Assembly (NCBI GenBank): GCA_946902875.1
Contig: OX336336.1
Coordinates: forward strand, 1,892,545 to 1,956,544
DNA length: 64,000 nt
Reading direction: 5' to 3'
Source: Nematopogon swammerdamellus
Taxonomy: Eukaryota > Arthropoda > Insecta > Lepidoptera > Adelidae
Of the stretch, positions 1 through 10,307 are shown piece by piece. Made by a program: the position numbers and the translations under genes. The notes beneath the pieces are model-generated. The model was not told the origin of the DNA. It searched no databases and worked only from the letters and a program-made list of their open reading frames with translations. Position 1 is the stretch's first letter. Each line of letters starts with the position of its first letter.

Positions 1-1374
1 CCTAATATTTGCCATCATACGCCCGCAATGGGGTAATGAAGGGGGGTTGGCGCCCAGGTCGTCCATGTTTGAGTTGGATGCGAAAAGGCGTGCAAAGATA
101 TTCGCCTTTTCTTTCGCGAGTATAGCGAGCGAGCCATCCGGACGTTCCAGCGGAGGTGTAGCTGGACGGCAGAAATTCCGACCGATGGATTTGGCGAGAG
201 ACCAGAAGGCGCGGCTACCCGAAGGGCTACGTGCAAGTTTCGCGCCAATTCCACGGTCGTGCCTGAACTTGGCCAAGTTTTGCGTTCGTTTGCAGGACCT
301 AGCAACGACGTTGAGCTCTCGTCTGTTCTCGACAGACCTATTCTGCAGCCATTTCCTATAAGCCTTGTTCTTAGTGTCAATAGCCAGTCTGCATTGACAA
401 TCAAACCAAGGCTTATGGCGGCCGCCGATGGGAACGGTGGAAGTAGGTATGAAGAAATTCATACCCTGTGCGATCACATCGACGACCGATTGGGCACACA
501 GGGATGGGTCTGGAGAAGAGAAGCAAACGTCGTGCCAAGGGTAGGCTCCCAGGAAGGATCGGAAGTCATCCCATTGTGCTGACCGGTAGTGCCAAACTGT
601 TCGCGTACTACATTCACGTGCTTCCGCGAAGTGTACAGTTGGCACAGTTGAGCGTACAAGGCAATGGTCGGAGTTTCCGAGGGGAGCTTCGACCCTCACC
701 TTGTAACCATTTGGCTCGGTAGTCAGCACAAGGTCCAACAAACTAGGTCGATGGGCAGGGTTATCAGGTATCCGAGTGGTTCCGGATACCAACTGCGTCA
801 ACCCGTGCGCAATGGCCAAGTTGTAAGCCTCCCTGCCGGCATGGTCAGTGATGGGGGAGCCCAACCAGTCTTGGTGTTTAGCATTGAAGTCACCCAGCAT
901 CACTAACTCCGCCGTAGGGAACTCGCAAAGCAGTTTGTCTGCCGTACTGCTGAGATGCTCATAAAATGCCTCTGTTCTTGACGCACTGAGGTTAGGGGAT
1001 CTGTATGCACCCGCGTAAATCCTCACCACGTGGGGAAGATTCACGCGGATCCATAACACAGGAAAAACAGGGTCTTCAAATCGGGTGAGCCGGGTATAGG
1101 AGACACCAGATCCAACGTACAAGCAGACACCACCCTTCGCCATGAAACGTTCCTGAAGATTGTAACCAGGAACGTCCAGGTAGGATGCGTCCGCAGGACG
1201 CCCGATCTGGGTCTCCGTAAGAAAGAGGAGGTGAGGCCTCGCCGTCTGCAGATGGCAGGCGACGGATGAGAAATTTGTGTGTAGACCTCTTATATTGGCG
1301 AGGTCTACCTTAAATTTTGAGGGAGAACGGGCCGCTGAAGGTTTATACAGTTTTCTATTTTTTGTTCGGCTCAT
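1..1374 (-). CDS. LINE ORF2, N-terminal endonuclease part, open at the left window edge
   Basis: The minus strand reads 458 uninterrupted codons from an ATG at 1372-1374 to base 1, with no stop. Residues about 21-245 form an APE-type endonuclease. Visible motifs are DLANIRGLH near residue 27, LTETQ (catalytic Glu54), GGVCLYV at 81, YRSP at 124, GDFNAKH (Asp162, Asn164), LLDLVL at 212 and SDH (Asp236, His237). Residues 321-430 look like the linker before a reverse transcriptase, which would lie beyond the left edge. In LINEs this domain nicks target DNA to prime reverse transcription. The motif order is complete and no frameshift is seen, unlike most elements here, so this may be a young copy. 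The clade (jockey, CR1 or a relative) cannot be fixed without the RT. Whether the whole element is intact cannot be seen. Confidence 0.85.
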   Translation of the reverse strand, partial: MSRTKNRKLYKPSAARSPSKFKVDLANIRGLHTNFSSVACHLQTARPHLLFLTETQIGRPADASYLDVPGYNLQERFMAKGGVCLYVGSGVSYTRLTRFEDPVFPVLWIRVNLPHVVRIYAGAYRSPNLSASRTEAFYEHLSSTADKLLCEFPTAELVMLGDFNAKHQDWLGSPITDHAGREAYNLAIAHGLTQLVSGTTRIPDNPAHRPSLLDLVLTTEPNGYKVRVEAPLGNSDHCLVRSTVPTVHFAEARECSTRTVWHYRSAQWDDFRSFLGAYPWHDVCFSSPDPSLCAQSVVDVIAQGMNFFIPTSTVPIGGRHKPWFDCQCRLAIDTKNKAYRKWLQNRSVENRRELNVVARSCKRTQNLAKFRHDRGIGAKLARSPSGSRAFWSLAKSIGRNFCRPATPPLERPDGSLAILAKEKANIFARLFASNSNMDDLGANPPSLPHCGRMMANIR

Positions 1375-2060
1375 AATTTAGATGGGTGATTGATTCGTGG
1401 AGTGTATCGGAATGTGCCCAGGGCGCGGTGATGCCTTGTGCAACTCGGATAGACTCAACCAACTGACAGTCGCAGAGAGCGAGAGGACCCCCGGGCCCCC
1501 CCTCCCAGAAAACATGTGGTCTCCCATGGTCACCAGCCCCACAATGCTCTCTGACAGGGATTTTCGCGTGTTGATAGGGCAGCCAGCACACGGGTTGGTG
1601 AGGGCCGTGTGCCGGGCCCCTGTACTACCACGCAGGCAGGCAGCGGTCACCTGTTTCCACCGGCTCTCCCTGACCCCTGCGGCTGTCAGTCGGTTAAAAG
1701 GAGTCTGGAGTGCGAGCGACACTAGCATCCACAACCCAGGACACCCCCGACACACTCAAGTCCACCGACCGGCTAGTCGCAGGCTGGCCTCCAAGTGTAG
1801 CAGAGCCACATCAGGAGTTTTTCGCCTACGACCTGTGGTACCAACCCGGACGACATAGTGGAGGACTTGTCTACCACATAGTGAGGCTGAAAATAAATCC
1901 TGTTTAGGCGCAGGATGATCGCCTGCGTCCGACATTCCTCAGCTGTTGCGACTCTGGGACGGTGGTAATGCCAAAGGCATCGTCGCAACATTGCCCAGGG
2001 AGCACGACGAGGACGTGAATGTCGGACTTGCTGGGCTCTACTTTAGTGTGACCCACCGCT
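1375..2060 (-). other. GC-rich 5' flank of the LINE, possible decayed ORF1 or 5' UTR
   Basis: This stretch lies immediately upstream of the LINE ORF2 on the minus strand and is much more GC-rich than the surroundings. Only short, mutually exclusive frames are open. Cysteine-rich snippets such as CAGCP and HCGAGDH hint at the gag-like zinc knuckles found in many LINE ORF1 proteins, but no CCHC motif with correct spacing is visible in any single frame. It is probably the 5' UTR or a frameshifted ORF1. The 5' boundary is taken where Rep-A sequence begins nearby. Confidence 0.4.
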
Positions 2061-2146
2061 GGCACAGTAGATTGCTAGATTGGTAATTTGGTGAACTCCA
2101 TACAGCTCCAGAGAACACTACCAATGCTTAACCCAGCGAACCCCCC

Positions 2147-2370
2147 AAAGATGCCGTGCTAAAGGGCGACAGGCTAGCCAACTCTCATCTTGGCGCGGTC
2201 CTTCCACCGAGTCGTGCAGCAGGGTCTTCGTGCCGTACGTACTTGCTGCTTGATAGTTATCTTGTCCTAATACTTTGCTAGGCGTGGTGGTCGGTGTTGT
2301 GCTGTAATTAATCAGAGTTCTTGCAGCACAACACCGATTACAGTCGGATACAGCGCGTGGTATGTAGGTA
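2147..2370 (+). repeat. Rep-A copy, 5'-truncated
   Basis: It matches the Rep-A consensus seen at 12680-13010 from AGATGCCGTGCTAAAGGGCG onward. It includes the internal inverted pair GGTGTTGTGCTG / CAGCACAACACC and ends in a TATGTA-type tail. The first ~90 bases of the family are missing. Confidence 0.8.
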
Positions 2371-2754
2371 TAAGTACAATCAGTTAGACGAAATTATTTT
2401 TTTGGACTAGTTTTGTTTTAGTTTTATTAAATTATTAAATATTAGTTCTTTGTAATGTTCACTAAAATTTTTTTTCAATATATATATTTATCTATCATAC
2501 AAATGATTATTTCAACTCACGATCCATTCAAGTAACCTAATTAGCCTTCAGCCAGCCGAGAAAAAAAATGAAGACGTTATTAGCTTATCTCGATATGCAG
2601 ACGAGAGACGGTTTGTCCACACGGACGACCTCGCTCGAGAAGAAATTTGCCTTCGTTACTTGACTATATTTATTTCGCGATATTTTCAGTGAATCACGAT
2701 TCGCGCGTGCAACAGTAAACCTCATTCCTACATTTATATTTGAGTCACTTTTCA
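2371..2754. other. Unassigned AT-rich sequence
   Basis: No open frame, repeat-family match or structured element was recognised here. Confidence 0.3.
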
Positions 2755-3287
2755 AGGGTAAGTTTTGGGAATTTTTTTGAAGTGAAAACTTCTTTAGCGG
2801 CGCTTAGCACTTTTTTAGGTGGGTAAAAAATGTTAAACTCGCGTCAGATCGTCATCGTCAGTCTCGAAAAGCGACAGATTTATTTTTATTATTTAAAATG
2901 TAACCTTAAGTCATTGCATTAAGGGTTAAGTTAAGAGTGGCTCGGAATCAATTCTGTTCGTCTCTCAGTGACAGTAAGCCCGAAAGCGAATCAAGGGAAT
3001 CCGATATTCGTTTGGTCGTTTCTGTGATTTTGTGGCTCAATGGTAAGAGTGTAGGATTTGTATTTTTTTACCATGGGTTCGAATCCCTCAATTTTTTTTT
3101 TTTGTTTTTTTTTCTTTTGTTTTCTTTTCTAAGCAATGGTACGGTGTTTAAATTTTTTTAGGGTGTTTAGTTTTTTTTATAACCACCTTAGAATTATTTT
3201 AGGAAATACAAAAAGTTTTCACTTCTGCCGGCACTCCCGGAGTGCAACTGGGGCTTTTTTGTAGCGCCACTCTTGGCAATTTTCCAT
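2755..3287 (+). repeat. Rep-S element, two-ended copy
   Basis: The left part (to about 2940) matches, inverted, the block at 36912-37090. Both share GAAGTGAAAACTTCTTTAGC and a later TTAAGTCATTGCATTAAGGG. The right part contains GCCGGCACTCCCGGAGTGCA, also present in the second copy. The ends carry an inverted pair, GAAGTGAAAACTT near 2780 and AAGTTTTCACTTC near 3213, so this may be a DNA-transposon-like or foldback element. It encloses a tRNA-like segment absent from the other copy. Confidence 0.6.
3025..3098 (+). repeat. tRNA-like segment (SINE head or tRNA pseudogene)
   Basis: TGGCTCAATGGTAAGAG resembles a tRNA A box and GGGTTCGAATCCC is a near-ideal B box, followed by runs of T. A clean acceptor stem is not formed and the anticodon arm is poor, so this is a tRNA-derived relic and not a functional gene. 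Confidence 0.5.
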
Positions 3288-3380
3288 GTGATGAATGAGT
3301 TTGAGTTATACATGTCAAGAGTTTTCAGACGAATTGAACAAAAAAAAAAAAACTCCCATACAGATAAATAATCATAAGTA

Positions 3381-3426
3381 CTGTGTGAGGCCGTTACTTA
3401 AAAAGAATAGCCCTACTGCGTCTGCG
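3381..3426 (+). repeat. Rep-A 5' end fragment
   Basis: GTTACTTAAAAAGAATAGCC followed by CTACTGCGTCTGC matches the first ~45 bases of Rep-A (compare 12680-12725). The match then stops. Confidence 0.6.
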
Positions 3427-4195
3427 AATGTTAAATGGGTGGATCAACTTTTTCTTGTAACGTAAAAATCTGCTGCAAAGTCAAATAAAAAAAATCTTAA
3501 TTGCAATTTATTAATTAGTTGAAAATCAATAAGTATCTTACTTAGGTTTATAAACAATTGAAAAAAAAGTAGATAACTATTGAATAGTTATGTAATAAAT
3601 AGCATAAAAAATTAACCAAATTTTTAGGTGTGACCCAGGGGACAATTTTGTCATCAGTTTTGTATGGAAAAGAGGGGTTGTCCTCAGGGTAACCAATATA
3701 AAAAAAAATTACTCAAAATTATTTGTGCAGCTTCTTTATTATTGATCAATTAATTATCTGAGAGTTGCTGTAACTATTAAAAATAAGGTGAATTTATCAA
3801 GGTAATATAATTTTTTCAGACATATACCAAAAACATGAAAAAGTTGATCCAACCAAATTGTCATTGATTGATTTTAAAAAAAATCACAAAAAGTTTCTGC
3901 CATTCGCATTAGAATTTTCCGTTTATGAAGCCGAAAATGGTATACACTATGGAATAACAAGATAACACCTTAATCTACCAAGAATACCAAGATTGATTAA
4001 GTGTAAGTACTTAATAAAATAAATACTTGTTTCCATTAAGTAATAAACATTTTTATAGCGTAGCGACTACGCCGTAGCCCCCACTGAACAAAATCCTGGC
4101 TACGCCCAACGTAGCCCTATTACGTTCCCAAGTTGCCTTATCCTTGACCATAGATTAGGTAATCGCGATGAGAGCGGATACATGGGATACAGTCA
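3427..4195. other. Unassigned AT-rich sequence
   Basis: No coding potential was recognised. A short inverted pair, GGATCAACTTTTT near 3440 and AAAAAGTTGATCC near 3838, may mark the ends of a small element. Confidence 0.3.
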
Positions 4196-4550
4196 TGTTA
4201 TGAGAACTCAGCAGCGCCCTCCCCGCGCCGTTCGCCGCGCGCAGTCGCCCCGCGCCGCCGCCGCTGCCGCCGCCCGCAACACGCTTCTGAATTCGGTTTG
4301 TCAAACGGATCGTCCGTGACCCAGATTGATTGGGATTGTTTATTCGGTTGCTAGGTTACGTGTACGCTAACGCACACCATCGCACCGCGTCTAGTGTTCG
4401 CACGTGTGTGGCGCGGCGTCCCGGTCCGCCACCTGAAAGAGCTACTGGCTCCTACTACGGATCCTTTAGATCCTTTCGGCAAACTTCGGCTCTAAGGAAT
4501 GTGTGGTATGAGTGATGTTGTGTGGTATGAGTGATGTTTTGGTGGTTAAA
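4196..4550. other. GC-rich, CpG-rich stretch without a recognisable gene
   Basis: Positions 4205-4290 are strikingly rich in CCGCCG, then the sequence becomes mixed. No significant protein was recognised in any frame. A promoter-proximal or 5' UTR role is possible, but nothing in the sequence proves it. Confidence 0.3.
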
Positions 4551-4561
4551 AAAAAATAACC

Positions 4562-4618
4562 AGGGTTAATACAGAAAAGATGCGTCGCTACGCGATGCAT
4601 CTTCTCTATATTAACCCT
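4562..4618. repeat. Inverted repeat, 26-bp arms
   Basis: Arms at 4562-4587 and 4593-4618 (AGGGTTAAT.. / ..ATTAACCCT) pair with three mismatches around a five-base loop. The isolated hairpin sits at a GC-rich to mixed boundary. Confidence 0.75.
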
Positions 4619-5150
4619 GACCTAATGTTGAGGCGGTGCATGTCGTTTTTTGTTACGTTTCGTTTCAAGCCGAGTCAACCCGAGCCGTAGGATCGCAGGA
4701 TCCGCAGGAACCGCCAGAGCTTTCAGGTGTCAAACCCCACGGCGTCCCGTCGTCGTGCCGCCGCGCCGTGTCGTCGTCGTCGCCTGTCTGCTCGACGAAT
4801 TTGGGTCGCGAAAATCGCTCGCCGGGTATGACCTCGTCGGGTTTGGCTCGGATTTGCCTACGCTACGTTTGGCTTTGTTGATTGCAGCAGCGGCTATTTG
4901 ATCTCGCATTTGACACTCGCACAACCCCGGATTGTGAGCCGGCAAGAAACCGCGTCGTTGGCTATTCCAGCATTGTTTACAGGAATGGCATTGGAATAAT
5001 GATGTACTCCAATGTTGTGGTAGGTCTTGTTTTGAAAGTGACGTGAGCGGAAATGAATAAATTGAATAAATTGCCAATTCATAGGTAGAGTTGTTTACCG
5101 GTCTGTGGGCACTGAAGTAACTATGGGCGATGTGCAGACAACCTCGTGGA
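4619..5150. other. Unassigned mixed-composition sequence
   Basis: Short frames are open on both strands, but none resembles a known family. Composition is GC-rich to 4850, then falls. Confidence 0.25.
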
Positions 5151-5553
5151 CTTGTTTTTTTACCCGATTTCTTCAATAAAAAGGAGGTTATCAATTCGAC
5201 CTGTATTTATGTAATATCGTTGGGATTGCACAATATTCGTATATGTTAGTGCATGTGGACTTCTAAACAGGTGTGCCAAATTTCATAAGTGTACCTATGT
5301 ATGTATGTTTGTATGTATGTATGTTTGTCCACGCATTTCTCCGAATCTATTGATCGGATTGTGACCGGCATGTTTCATCAAAATCGGTTCAGTAGTTTTC
5401 AAGATATGGACTGTTAAGTGTGTACCAGTCACTGGAAAAACACGTCGTCGGTGCGGTTTAACGCCCAATTCTACGCAGAAATTGTTATGTGATATAATTA
5501 AAAAGAGTAAAATAAAAACTGTTTTAAATAAAAAACATACTTAAAACCGACTT

Positions 5554-5752
5554 AAAAAAACAACTAGAACTTAAAAGTGTTAAATAAAATCAAAATATGA
5601 TTCATATTCGGACCCTTGAGTTGAAGGCGGTACGAAAGCACACCTGAAAATTGATAGATTTGTGCTTTTGTGCTTTTGTACCGCCTTCAGCTCAAGGGTC
5701 CGAATATGAATCAAAATATTATTTAACACTTTTAAAAGTTCTAGTTGTTGTT
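5554..5752. repeat. Foldback related to the Fold-F family
   Basis: Arms at about 5554-5640 and 5661-5752 are inverted copies. Each contains GGACCCTTGAGTTGAAGGCG or its complement and a flank matching ACTAGAACTTAAAAG. The shared AGTTGAAGGCGGT core links it to the foldbacks at 11485, 17600 and 35508. Confidence 0.85.
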
Positions 5753-6384
5753 TTTTTTTCTTATTGTTGCTTATTGGAGGTTTATTGTTTATTTTTTTAT
5801 TGTTCATTCATATGGCAGTAAAACTGCACTCGAACTTGTCACAATTTGTTCTACCCGGTTCGATTACACGAAGAAGAACCGGAAAGAAACTTCGCAGGGT
5901 TTTTTTTTCATACATATTATTACAAGTACATATTTTAGTGACTAGTCACTAGCCACATTATAATATCGCCCACAGCCATCGAAAACACAGCTTGAGAGAG
6001 CAAGTGATTGGAGTTAAACATTAAAAAAAAAAATCAAATCAATGCACTTTGTAGTTGGGATCTTGCATGAAATGCGAAATTGAAGTAAAATTCACCCGTC
6101 CGAATACTTTAAGCAAATTGTGCTCGACTCAGAAATTTCAGACTTCAGACAGACTATGTATATACAATTCAGTTTTATTTATTATTGAATGTCCTCACCG
6201 GTGGCGGTTGAATGGATTTCGCCTCTATGAATGTGCGGTAGAATCGATTATCGTTTGCGTCGGTAGAGGTAGATACGACGCAACGCCCGCAGGGCGCGGG
6301 CGGGCGGCGGATAGCGGAACCTTGGCCGCTTGGCCTCGCTCGGGATCTGTCGAGGAGTGGGGCGTGTTCCGCATGTCGCTCACC
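5753..6384. other. Unassigned sequence
   Basis: No gene was recognised. A CpG-rich patch lies at 6270-6350. Confidence 0.25.
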
Positions 6385-6686
6385 AAAATCTCTACTTCTT
6401 ATAAAAGGGAACGTTTGTCTGTTTGTATGTTTGCTTGAGGTACCAACTCCGGAACCACTCAAAATATTTTGCATAAATGGAAAGAGTAGTTCTTGAGGCT
6501 CACTATAGGCTATATATCATCACGCTAAATAGCCTTAGGGCTGAGCAGTATCAAAGAAAGTAAAGTATGGACGGGAGAGAGAGAGTGAGAGAATATAGAA
6601 GGAGCGATCGTTTATCATATTTGTGTTTAAATCATATTTGCTATTAAACCGAGTATACCGCGAGCGAAACCGCGGGCAAAAGCTAG
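6385..6686 (-). repeat. Rep-J copy, near full length
   Basis: On the minus strand it begins CTAGCTTTTGCCCGCGG and continues through TCGGTTTAATAGCAAAT, an AGAGAG-type tract and a TTATAAGAAGTAGAGA end. It is the uninterrupted reference for the split copy at 54695-56194. Confidence 0.7.
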
Positions 6687-6689
6687 TTG

Positions 6690-7337
6690 CTTTTAATACA
6701 TTTTTAAGACACGTTTGTTTTCAGTGATTTCGTCGAGTAATCGCTTAATAAATTTTATTTAAAAACTTTTAACCATTTTAGCATTTACATGTGATCTCGT
6801 GAATCGTAAACAGTTTATATAAATATAGTGTAGGTACACATTTTGGTATTTCATACAACGCGGTATCACTGATATGTTCTGAGAGGACTGGAGGCTGGAG
6901 CGAACTTATTATGTTTAATTATTTATTAGAAAGTTGTAGTGTACAGACGTTGTTCCAGGTTTTTTTATAGAATAACAGCTATAGCTATAGCTAGAGTGAG
7001 ACTAGAACAAAGTACACATTGGCCTTAGTTCAGTAGCTTCGGGCATTCAAAAATAACACGTCTACATTCCGCCTCGATTATCTGGGCATTTTCCGCCTCT
7101 GCTGACCCAACTTTAGAAACCGAACAGCTGACGCGAAATGCGCAATCCGAAGTCCACGGACGCGAGTAGCGGTAGCTGGTGTGCGGTGTGACGACGCAGC
7201 ATCTTGGCCAAATTCCTCTCTACACTATGACGATGACGGATTATTTAACGGACAAGTGAGAATGGACTAGAACCTTTTCACAACCACTGACGTTTGTTTG
7301 ACACATGTCACGTGTGAAACAAACATCAACGCGCGAC
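6690..7337. other. Unassigned sequence
   Basis: No coding or repeat feature was recognised beyond a short TATAGC-repeat near 6970. Confidence 0.25.
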
Positions 7338-7435
7338 CAGGCCTCACGCACTCTATGTACTTGCGCGCGCTAACTACCTACCGCCCGGTGGACAGCTGGC
7401 GATCTAATTCAGTGGGAATTCGTCAGCCGCGCGAA
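7338..7435 (+). repeat. Rep-R copy 1
   Basis: This ~98-bp block (starting CAGGCCTCACGCACTCTATG, ending CAGCCGCGCGAA) recurs at 42707-42797 in the same orientation with few differences. It is a two-copy dispersed repeat of unknown type. Confidence 0.75.
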
Positions 7436-8357
7436 GCATACCTACACGCTCGCCCACGCAACTGTGTGCAGCTGCAAAGCAATAATCACTTTACACTCGA
7501 TCGTTTAGGTACATTTTCGCACGCAGCGATTGGCGACTTGAAACATTAGGCTATTAAAGCCGAAGGTATGGAACTTTTTCTATGGAGTGATTTATCTGTT
7601 ACGAAGTAACTATTAAGTAATCTGTGGCGCGACGTAGTCCGGTCCTGTATCGCTCTTCACGGAAGTGAAGAGCGAGAGAACACTGCGTTGTTGTCACATC
7701 CATTTCGACGTCAGTGTGACGTTTGACAAGTGAGTCTGACAAGGTTCTGAGTACCTATTAAATATTCTGTGGTTCTGGTGCCTGCCGATCCACCGCGAGT
7801 AATACGCGCATGCGCGCTGGCCGACCCACACACGCGCGCACACGCACACGTATGTAAGCGCTCCGCGTCTTTTAATCGCAATAAAAAGTGTGTCATGATC
7901 AGTGGGTTAAGTTTAAATAAATTGATTTGAGGGCCGCAGCGCTGTGGCGGTGTGACGCGTGCGGACGCGAGTTTGCGTGCGTGTGTGCGTTAGTTTTGAC
8001 GTAGCGGGGCGGGTGTAGGTGTTTTGACGTACGGTTTCACTGTCGGCTTCGAGAATGTTGCCCGTGTCTAGTGCTAGCCGTGGCCGTGCATCCGTTTGTT
8101 TACACTGTAATGTTTATTCTTTGAAGCTGCGAATTTTTACTTTAGCCCTGAAAATAGAGTAACGGACACGTGATTTTGGCGGTGAGTCTGCGTGTGGGTG
8201 CGTGCGCGCGTGTTGGTGCGCTCGTGCGGGGATGTGTGCGTGCGCGCATGTTTCGTGTAAGGTTTCGGCGCCAAGGTTGGCGCGGGGCGGACCACGCGGG
8301 GCGGGCGGGGCTCCCCTATTACGCCTGATAATATGAACAACATGCATAAAGACGAGT
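7436..8357. other. CpG- and GTGCG-rich stretch, no gene recognised
   Basis: Positions 7800-8330 alternate G/T with CG dinucleotides, which opens long but low-information frames. TCGCTCTTCAC / GTGAAGAGCGA forms a small hairpin near 7651-7676. No protein family is recognisable. Confidence 0.3.
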
Positions 8358-8360
8358 TAT

Positions 8361-8525
8361 AAAAAAACCCGGCCAAGTGCGAGTCGAACGGAACCCTCGG
8401 TGCGCGAGTTCGACTCGCACCTGGCCGGTTTTTTTATTATGTATATTTTATTCGTCATAATAAAAAATACTTTGTGAAAATTTCAATCGCCTGGGTATGG
8501 ATACAGAACCCTAAAAACGGCTGAA
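8361..8525 (+). repeat. Rep-D fragments forming a mini-hairpin
   Basis: Two Rep-D 3' ends face each other. CCCGGCCAAGTGCGAGTCGA (within 8361-8389) is the inverse of the GTTCGACTCGCACCTGGCCG end at 8408-8435, with an 18-base loop. Rep-D-like sequence continues to about 8525. Confidence 0.75.
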
Positions 8526-8615
8526 GCTTCTGCATTCGGTTCAGCTTTGGTTCAGCCTACAATCCAGAGCATCCAACGATTTTGATATAAAAAAAAAAGC
8601 CGCAGTATTGGCGCC

Positions 8616-8713
8616 ATCACCTACTACATCCGTGATGTCAGCCCGTAACAACTTGGTGAACTGGGCGCCACGTCCGTGCTTCCCTTCAATCGTGCCGGCT
8701 ACACTGAACTGGA
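8616..8713 (-). repeat. SINE-5S 3' fragment
   Basis: It matches the last ~100 bases of SINE-5S in reverse (CATCCGTGATGTCAGCCC onward to CTACACTGAACTGGA). It abuts an RTE-type LINE end. Confidence 0.75.
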
Positions 8714-8728
8714 TAGTCAGTCAGTCAG

Positions 8729-9011
8729 TCATAGTGTATTCGTCCACTGTTGGACATACGCTTCTCCAATTTTCCTCCAGTCCTCCCGGCCTTTAGCGAC
8801 ACGAAACCACTGCTTTCCGCCGACGTGCTTGATGTCGTCGTCCCACCTGGCGAGTGGCGGGTGGTCTTCCTACACTCAGTTTTCCTGTGCACGGCCGCCA
8901 GTGTAGGACACGGTTAATCCAACGGTCGTCGTCTCTTCGGCTAACGTGCTCAGCCCACTGCCACTTGAGCCAAGCCACCCGGTGTCCAATATCGACACTT
9001 AAACCGATCAT
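8729..9011 (-). pseudogene. RTE-type LINE ORF2, C-terminal relic with a frameshift
   Basis: The minus strand from 9011 reads LKWQWAEHVSRRDDDRWINR and then a WRPCTGKLSVGRPP motif, typical of the extreme C-terminus of RTE/endonuclease-RT proteins. The frame then shifts and resumes as RWDDDIKHVGGKQW and GEAYVQQWTNT before a stop at 8729-8731. A short (GACT)n tail follows. Reverse transcriptase and endonuclease domains are absent, so this is a 5'-truncated, inactive copy. Family recognition rests on the WAEH..R, GRPP and EAYVQQW motifs. Confidence 0.75.
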
Positions 9012-9220
9012 CCGAATTTTATGAAACGTAGTACAAGCTCATTTAACTATATGGGACACAGGATAGGCTAAATAAAATTCAGTTCCGGTTAAACTAAGAT
9101 GTGGCTCTCATACAAGCCGAATTGTTCCGCGCGCCGAAATAAACGTACAGTAGCGAGCGTACTTACTTTCTTCTTTTTAAATACGAATTTCACGCGAGCG
9201 AAGCCGCGGGAAAAAGCTAG
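9000..9220 (-). repeat. Rep-E fragment
   Basis: It runs from TAAACCGATCATCCGAATTT to the GCGAGCGAAGCCGCGGG...AAGCTAG end, the Rep-E 5' half in reverse. Confidence 0.75.
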
Positions 9221-9620
9221 TTAATAATGAAATGAAAACGTTTGTTCATCAAAAGATGAAAGCTGCCGTCAGGGACACATCAGTATCGGCATCGAAGGAA
9301 ACATTCATTCCTGAAAAAAAAAATTTATATGAACCTCTTAAATTCTACGATATCCAAAATTCGTTAAAAGTAATTCCAAGAAATTAAGAACTAAATATAA
9401 TAAATGGTAAATCGGGGTGTAAATACTGACAACGGGATCTTTTTCAGGGTTTCGTGGATTATTGCTATGTTCTTATATCTGCCTGTGTGGTTATTGCGAA
9501 ATAATAAATATGAATAACATCATGACAGTGGAAGAGGTGGTAAAGGTGTGACACGTGGAGTCCGTTGTCTTTGCCTACCCCACAAGCGTGACTTTATGTG
9601 AGTTTGTATACATTTACGGT

Positions 9621-9768
9621 CTTGGGTTTTTCAAGAGAGGCATGATTAGGTACACGTTAGACCGGCATGGCATTCGTAACCCCCCACATACGGCCGAATG
9701 TCAATGGGCGTCGTTAGACGTCGTTCTATAAGACGGTTAGGCGCCACATGTTGCGCTTATTATAAAAT
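9621..9768 (+). repeat. Rep-L copy
   Basis: It shares the TTCAAGAG..GG, GGCATGGCATTCGTAACCCC and GGGCGTCGTTAGAC blocks with copies at 32108 and 32411. Confidence 0.65.
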
Positions 9769-9796
9769 CGAGTAACATACACACAAACAAATTACA

Positions 9797-9842
9797 GACG
9801 AATTGATAACCTCCTTCTTTTTTGAAGTCGGTTAAAATTTTT
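9797..9842 (-). repeat. Rep-G fragment
   Basis: GACGAATTGATAACCTCCTT followed by TTTTTTGAAGTCGGTTAAAA is the reverse of the recurrent AACCGACTTCAAAAAAGGAGGAGG end found at 17360, 21222 and 37990. Confidence 0.7.
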
Positions 9843-10019
9843 ATTATGTATGAAAGATTCAATCTAAAACCCAAAATAAAATAATAATAAACAGACTTTC
9901 AAATATATTTCTGTTCACGCCGCGGCAGGTCAAAATTTGAATGTCCTACACAATTTTTTATTAAATTCAAAGCGAAAACAGGAAGACATTTTTGTATTAC
10001 TGTAGACGAAAACATCGAA

Positions 10020-10055
10020 AAAATTTGAATTCCTGGGAACAGGAATTCAAATTTT
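10020..10055. repeat. Perfect 16-bp-arm palindrome
   Basis: AAAATTTGAATTCCTG at 10020-10035 and its exact complement at 10040-10055 flank the loop GGAA. Confidence 0.9.
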
Positions 10056-10307
10056 CAAACATGATTTCATCGTATTTTTGAATCATGCGAACGTACAAAT
10101 GTCATGTCATGACTGAAGGCATGTCTCCTGCGCGTGATTTTTCGAAATATTACACGAAAAACATGAAACAAAAACATTTATTTTCATACACAAGCTGTCT
10201 CCTGCTAGGCAAATGTTTCTGGTTAAAACAAAAGATTTTGTGTAGACGTTGACAGAATGTGAGATACAGACCATGTGATCTGTGGATGTGCGCGGCGACG
10301 TGGCAAT

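Noticed and set aside
1375..1760. Zinc-knuckle ORF1 of the LINE
   Set aside because: Cysteine snippets occur in different frames and never form a spaced CCHC motif.
1397..1858. 153-residue plus-strand frame
   Set aside because: Opposite to the LINE and rich in composition-driven residues; no family resemblance.
5290..5335. CRISPR-like short repeats
   Set aside because: Simple TATG microsatellite without spacers, in a eukaryotic context.
8114..8376. Arg/His/Thr-rich minus-strand frames
   Set aside because: They arise from GTGCG-rich low-complexity DNA and have no recognisable domain.
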